Assembly (NCBI RefSeq): GCF_018069625.1
Contig: NZ_CP072941.1
Coordinates: 10,168,001-10,232,000, forward strand
Length of the DNA: 64,000 bases
Source of the DNA: Streptomyces yatensis
GTDB lineage: Bacteria; Actinomycetota; Actinomycetes; Streptomycetales; Streptomycetaceae
Direction: 5' to 3'
Position numbers and translations under genes: made by a program. Numbering within the stretch: position 1 is the stretch's first letter; every line of letters starts with the position of its first letter. Below the pieces are notes generated by a model, which made no database searches, had not been told where the DNA came from, and saw only the letters and a program-made list of their open reading frames with translations. Below are positions 60,013-64,000 of this stretch, one piece after another.

Positions 60013-61281
60013 GTGGCGTCCAGTCAGTCGTTCGAAGTCACCGTCGTCGGGGGAGGACTCGGCGGTCTGACCGCCGCTCTGGCGCTGCGCCACCGCGGCC
60101 TGCGGGTCACCGTCCTGGAACAGGCCGCCGCACTCGGCGAGGTCGGCGCGGGTATCCAGACCGCGCCCAACGCCAGCCGTGTCCTGATGGGCCTCGGGCT
60201 GCGCCGGCAGATGGAGGCCATCCGCACGGAACCGCTCGACCAGGTGCGGCGCCGGTGGACGGACGGCCGCATCGTCGGCCTGACCTCGCTCGGACAGCGC
60301 TGCAAGGACCAGTTCAACGCCCCGTACTGGCACTACCACCGGGCCGATCTGCACCGCATGCTGCTGGACGCCTGTGTGGACCCCGCGGGCCCCGGGCCCG
60401 TCGTGGCGGTCCACACCTCCACCAAGGTCGTCGACATGGACCGCACCGACCCCGTGCGGCCCGTGGCGGTCACCGAGGACGGACGGCGCCACGGCGCCGA
60501 TGTGATCATCGGCGCCGACGGCGTCCGATCCCGGGTGCGCGACCTCATGGGCGCCCCCGACACGCTGCTGTTCTCCGGCGAGATGGCCTACCGGGCCCTG
60601 ATCCCCGGTGACCTCATCGCGGCCGACCCGGCCACCCGCTGGCTCGTGGACCGCTATCAGAGCACCATCTGGTACGGGCCCGACCGGCACCTGGTCCACT
60701 ACATGATCCGGGGCGGCGACTACCTGAACGTCGTGGCGTGCGTCCCCTGCACGGACGCGGTCCGCGAGAACTGGACGCTTCCCGCCACCGCGCAGGACCT
60801 CGTCGAGGCGTTCCCCGGCTGGGACGACCGGGTCCCGGCGATGCTGTCCAAGGCGAAGGAGGACGTCCTGGCCTTCGCCCTCTACTACCGGCGCCGCGAC
60901 CCCGTATGGCTCGACGGCCGCGTCGCCCTCCTGGGCGACGCCTGCCACGCGATGCTCCCGTACCAGGCGCAGGGCGCCTCGCAGGCCATGGAGGACGCGG
61001 CCGTACTCGCCGAGGAACTGGGCGCTGTCACCACCTCCGGCATAGAGGGGGCGCTGCGCCGCTACGTCGACCGGCGTGCCAAGCACGCCGGGATGGTCCA
61101 GGACGCGTCGCTCGCGAACAAGACCTTCTACCACCTGGCCGACGGCCCGGAGCAGCGGGCCAGGGACGAGAAGCTCACCCACTTCGACGGCGAGTCGGAC
61201 GTGTCCTACGACTGGCTGTGGAGCGGAACCCCGCTCAACGACCCGGATCTGGGGGCGTTCTCCTACCAGTTCGCCCGCTGA
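60013..61281 (+). CDS. nicC: FAD-dependent aromatic hydroxylase (NicC-like 6-hydroxynicotinate 3-monooxygenase)
   Basis: This 422-residue class A flavoprotein has VVGGGLGGLTAALAL, GADGVRSRVRDLMG and LLGDACHAMLPYQAQGA. NicC decarboxylates and hydroxylates 6-hydroxynicotinate to 2,5-dihydroxypyridine, the NicX substrate; salicylate hydroxylases are the nearest alternative. The GTG at 60013 is chosen for GGAGGAA six bases before it. Its position after nicX and before a Mo hydroxylase supports the nicotinate reading. Confidence 0.85.
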   Translation: MASSQSFEVTVVGGGLGGLTAALALRHRGLRVTVLEQAAALGEVGAGIQTAPNASRVLMGLGLRRQMEAIRTEPLDQVRRRWTDGRIVGLTSLGQRCKDQFNAPYWHYHRADLHRMLLDACVDPAGPGPVVAVHTSTKVVDMDRTDPVRPVAVTEDGRRHGADVIIGADGVRSRVRDLMGAPDTLLFSGEMAYRALIPGDLIAADPATRWLVDRYQSTIWYGPDRHLVHYMIRGGDYLNVVACVPCTDAVRENWTLPATAQDLVEAFPGWDDRVPAMLSKAKEDVLAFALYYRRRDPVWLDGRVALLGDACHAMLPYQAQGASQAMEDAAVLAEELGAVTTSGIEGALRRYVDRRAKHAGMVQDASLANKTFYHLADGPEQRARDEKLTHFDGESDVSYDWLWSGTPLNDPDLGAFSYQFAR

Positions 61282-61395
61282 GCCCACCGCCAGTGGCGGG
61301 AGCACCGCGCACTGACGACCCGCACGCCCGAGCTGTGCGTACCACACCGGCAATGGCGCGGCATGCACCCGATACGCGACCACCGTGGAGCGAAC

Positions 61396-62793
61396 ATGAA
61401 AACCGGTGATCAGATCGTTCAGGAACTTCCGTGGAGATGGGGCGTCCAGGGACGCATTTTCATCATCGGAGGTCTCGGCTACCTCTTCGACGCCTACGAC
61501 ATCGCCCTGAACGGTTTCCTCATGCCGCTCCTGGGTTCGCACTTCGGCCTCTCGCTCGGCGGGCGCGGGCTCGTGGCGACCGCCAACCTCGTCGGCATGG
61601 CCGTGGGGGCCATCGCCTGGGGCGCGGTCGCGGACCGCATCGGACGCACGAAGGCGTTCAGCGTCACCCTGCTGATCTTCGCCCTGTTCTCGGTGCTGGG
61701 CGCCCTCGCACCCACCTACCCGCTCTTCCTGGCCCTGCGCTTCCTCGCGGGTGTGGGGCTCGGCGGCTGCATCCCCGTCGACTACGCCCTGGTGGGCGAG
61801 TTCTCGCCGCGGGCGTACCGCGGCCGGGTGCTCACCGCGCTCGACCTGTGGTGGCCGGTGGGTGTGACGCTGTGCGGTCTCGTCTCGACGGTGATGGTCC
61901 CCCTCGACGGCAACTGGCGCTGGATGCTGGCGACCATGGTGCTGCCCGCGCTCCTGCTGTTCTGGGTGCGCCGGGGCATCCCCGAGTCACCGGTCTACCT
62001 GACGAAGAAGGGACGCGAGGCCGAGGCCAGGGCCGTCATCGACGATCTCGTCGCCCGTACCGGCGCGCCGGCCGAGCCGTACGTCATCCCGGAGCCCGTC
62101 GCCGGGACCGGCCGGCGCGGGGTGACCGCCGCCGTGGAGCAGTTGCGCGACATCTGGGCGCACAGCCCGCGCGTCACCTCCGTGGCCTGGGCGCTGTTCG
62201 CCACCGTGATGCTCGTGTACTACGCGGCCCTCAGCTGGATGCCCTCCATCCTCAAGGAGGAGGGCCTGGGGGACACCGCCAGCTTCATGAACACCACCGT
62301 GATGAGCGGCGTCGGCATCCTCGGCGTCCTCGTCTCCACCGCCCTGGTCGACGTGGTCGGCCGCAAGTGGCTCATCGGGGTCTCGGCTCCGGTCGCCGCC
62401 CTCGCGCTGGTGGTGTTCGCGCTGGTGATGAGGGCGCCGACCGGGTCCGTCGTGGCGATCGCGGTGTTCGGCTTCGTGATGCAGCTCGCCATCCCCGCCA
62501 TGTACGCCTACGTCTCCGAGCTGTACCCCACCCCGCTGCGGGCCAGCGGGTTCGGCTGGGCCTCCTCGGTCAGCCGGGCACTCACCGGGTTCGCGCCGCT
62601 GCTGTTCGGGTCGGTGATGTGGCCGGTGCTCGGGCTCGCCGTGACGTTCGCCGTGCTCGGACTCGCGGTGCTGGTCGCCGTCGTGTGGATGGCCATCGCG
62701 GCGCCGGAGACGAAGGGCCGGGCCCTGGACGGGGACACCGCGGACGTCCGGGCTCAGGACCCTCGCGCGGTCCGCGAACAGACGGTGGTCTAG
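61396..62793 (+). CDS. MFS transporter (NiaP/aromatic-acid type)
   Basis: This 465-residue protein has twelve hydrophobic spans, GGLGYLFDAYDIALNGFLMP in the first span, and a typical loop WGAVADRIGRTKAFSVTLL, with RFLAGVGLGGCIPVDYALVG after it. The FDAYD region resembles NiaP-type niacin and other organic-acid symporters. It probably imports nicotinate for the neighbouring enzymes. Confidence 0.88.
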   Translation: MKTGDQIVQELPWRWGVQGRIFIIGGLGYLFDAYDIALNGFLMPLLGSHFGLSLGGRGLVATANLVGMAVGAIAWGAVADRIGRTKAFSVTLLIFALFSVLGALAPTYPLFLALRFLAGVGLGGCIPVDYALVGEFSPRAYRGRVLTALDLWWPVGVTLCGLVSTVMVPLDGNWRWMLATMVLPALLLFWVRRGIPESPVYLTKKGREAEARAVIDDLVARTGAPAEPYVIPEPVAGTGRRGVTAAVEQLRDIWAHSPRVTSVAWALFATVMLVYYAALSWMPSILKEEGLGDTASFMNTTVMSGVGILGVLVSTALVDVVGRKWLIGVSAPVAALALVVFALVMRAPTGSVVAIAVFGFVMQLAIPAMYAYVSELYPTPLRASGFGWASSVSRALTGFAPLLFGSVMWPVLGLAVTFAVLGLAVLVAVVWMAIAAPETKGRALDGDTADVRAQDPRAVREQTVV

Positions 62794-62855
62794 GCCGCCG
62801 GGACCCGCACGGCACCGCACACGGGGCGACCCACGCAAGGGAGGACAGGAAACCC

Positions 62856-63704
62856 ATGAAGCCCGCGCCCTTTCAGTATCACCGAGCCCGTGACGTGGCC
62901 GGCGCCGTCCGGCTGCTGGCCGAGCTGGGTGACGACGCCAAGCCCATCGCGGGCGGACAGAGCCTGGTCGGAATGATGAACTTCCGGCTGGCCCGTCCGC
63001 ACCACCTCGTCGACATCGGCGGCCTCCGGGAGCTCGACCGCATGCACCGGGATACCGCCGGGGCGCTGCGGATCGGGGCACTCACCACCCACCACACCGT
63101 GGAGAGGGACCCGGCGGGCACCCTCGCGCAGGGCTTCGAGGTGCTGCGCCGGGCCATGGGCTGGATCGGGCATCTGCCGATCCGTACCCGCGGCACGGTC
63201 GGGGGCAGCATGGCACACGCGGACGCCACCGCAGAATGGTGTCTGCTCGCGGTGCTGCTGGACGCCGAGTTCGTCGTACGCGGCCCCCTGGGCGAGCGCT
63301 CGATCGCGGCCGGGGACTTCTTCCTCGGCTACTACACGACCGCCCTCGCCCCGGACGAACTCCTGGTGGAGATCGTCTTTCCACGGACGGCGCCGCACGC
63401 GGCGCTCACCGAGTTCGCCGAGCGACGTGGCGACTTCGCGATCGTGGCGGCGGCCGTGGACCTCGACGTCGTGGACGGCGCCGTACGCGGCGGCCGGGTG
63501 GCGCTCGGCGGTGTGGCGGCGGCGGCGATCCGCGTCCCGGAGGCGGAGGCGGTGCTGGCCGGCGGCGGCTCCTTCGACGCCTGCGCCGCCGCCGCGGCGG
63601 CGGCCGCCGATTCCGCGGGCGACGCGCCCCGCGACTCGCACTACCGCAAGGAACTCGTCCGGACCCTGGTCCGGCGCGCCTGTGAGGAGGCGATGTCCCG
63701 ATGA
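62856..63704 (+). CDS. FAD-binding subunit of a xanthine-dehydrogenase-type molybdenum hydroxylase
   Basis: This 282-residue protein has the FAD motifs IAGGQSLVGMMNFRLARP and TRGTVGGSMAHADATAEW, as in CoxM and nicotinate dehydrogenase FAD subunits. It transfers electrons from the iron-sulfur subunit. GGGAGGACAGG precedes the ATG. The next gene (Mo subunit) overlaps in ATGA; a 2Fe-2S subunit is expected beyond the window end. Confidence 0.92.
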   Translation: MKPAPFQYHRARDVAGAVRLLAELGDDAKPIAGGQSLVGMMNFRLARPHHLVDIGGLRELDRMHRDTAGALRIGALTTHHTVERDPAGTLAQGFEVLRRAMGWIGHLPIRTRGTVGGSMAHADATAEWCLLAVLLDAEFVVRGPLGERSIAAGDFFLGYYTTALAPDELLVEIVFPRTAPHAALTEFAERRGDFAIVAAAVDLDVVDGAVRGGRVALGGVAAAAIRVPEAEAVLAGGGSFDACAAAAAAAADSAGDAPRDSHYRKELVRTLVRRACEEAMSR

Positions 63705-64000
63705 CACCTCAGGAAAGCGGGCGGCCGCTGGTGGGCCGGTCGGTCCCGCGCCGGGAGGACCGGCGGCTGGTGTCCGGGCGCGGCCGGTTCGTGGACGACA
63801 TCGCCCTGCCCGGCATGCTGCACGCGCAGTTCGTGCGCAGCACGGTCGCGCACGGCGAGATCATGTCCCTGGACCTGTCGGCGGTACGCCGCGTCCCGGG
63901 CGTCGTGGCGGCGTTCAGCGCGGACGACCTGGCCATCGGAGACATCACCGCTCAGCTGGCACGTCCCCGGTCGCAGTTCGTGCCGACCGCCATGCCGGTC
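63701..64000 (+). CDS. Molybdopterin-binding large subunit of the hydroxylase (truncated by window end)
   Basis: The first 100 residues show VGRSVPRREDRRLVSGRGRF, VDDIALPGMLHAQFVRST and VPGVVAAFSADDL, the N terminus of CoxL/xanthine-dehydrogenase large subunits. The catalytic molybdopterin part lies outside the window. With the FAD subunit it would hydroxylate nicotinate at C6, the reaction that precedes NicC. Confidence 0.9.
   Translation, partial: MTPQESGRPLVGRSVPRREDRRLVSGRGRFVDDIALPGMLHAQFVRSTVAHGEIMSLDLSAVRRVPGVVAAFSADDLAIGDITAQLARPRSQFVPTAMPV

Noticed and set aside
61987..63081. A 364-codon - strand frame opposite the MFS gene
   Set aside because: Begins with Arg/Pro/Gly repeats and lacks any recognisable domain; transmembrane pattern exists only on the + strand.

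Overview
The window is very GC-rich (about 70 percent or more by eye), with frequent GTG starts, ATGA/TGATG translational coupling, twin-arginine signals and mycothiol- and F420-type enzymes. This points to a Streptomyces or a close actinomycete. No rRNA, tRNA, CRISPR array, replication origin or intact insertion sequence was seen.

Region 1 (1-17064, all + strand) is the 3' end of a biosynthetic gene cluster. It holds a terminal NRPS module (A-T-TE, cut by the window start), an MbtH protein, two nearly identical ACPs, an SbnA/SbnB pair for 2,3-diaminopropionate, a full highly-reducing type II PKS set (ketoreductase, two hotdog dehydratases, two KS/CLF-like pairs), a DsbA-fold isomerase without CXXC, a hydrolase, a double-hotdog thioesterase-like protein, a glutamate mutase pair (3-methylaspartate supply) and a SRPBCC protein. 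A polyene/cinnamoyl-type PKS together with Dap and methylaspartate supply, plus a terminal A domain with an Asp-like code, matches what I recall of coprisamide-type cinnamoyl nonribosomal peptides. That product assignment is inference.

Region 2 (17119-30737, mostly - strand) is catabolic. It contains a secreted GH67 alpha-glucuronidase with a C-terminal beta-sandwich, a serine hydrolase, an IclR regulator, RidA, a glucarate-dehydratase-like enolase, a creatininase-family amidohydrolase, a divergent degenerate ROK protein and a complete five-gene peptide/solute ABC transporter. An 11-base identical dyad lies before iclR and before the binding-protein gene, suggesting one IclR regulon.

Region 3 (30908-45310) is a mosaic of small redox and regulatory units: an SDR with an MmyB-like regulator; a divergent HxlR-linked flavin monooxygenase / F420 oxidoreductase / MDR / flavin reductase set; a NIPSNAP protein with a WYL regulator; an ArsR-AHSA1 pair; a WrbA-like flavodoxin; LysR-EamA; a mycothiol-type DinB protein; a SnoaL-like protein; and a vWA protein.

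Region 4 (45407-58435) is carbohydrate-related. It has relics of a glycosidase and a LacI gene, a secreted GH31 glycosidase with a long operator-like dyad at its promoter, two SDRs with a LysR, then a FucU-like mutarotase, a GH106-like glycosidase and an NCS1 permease, opposite a LacI regulator.

Region 5 (58908-64000, + strand) looks like nicotinate degradation: a NicX-like dioxygenase with spacing of iron ligands as I recall for NicX, a NicC-like flavoprotein hydroxylase, an MFS transporter, and the FAD and molybdopterin subunits of a xanthine-dehydrogenase-type hydroxylase (the last is cut by the window end). A perfect 8-base inverted repeat lies upstream.
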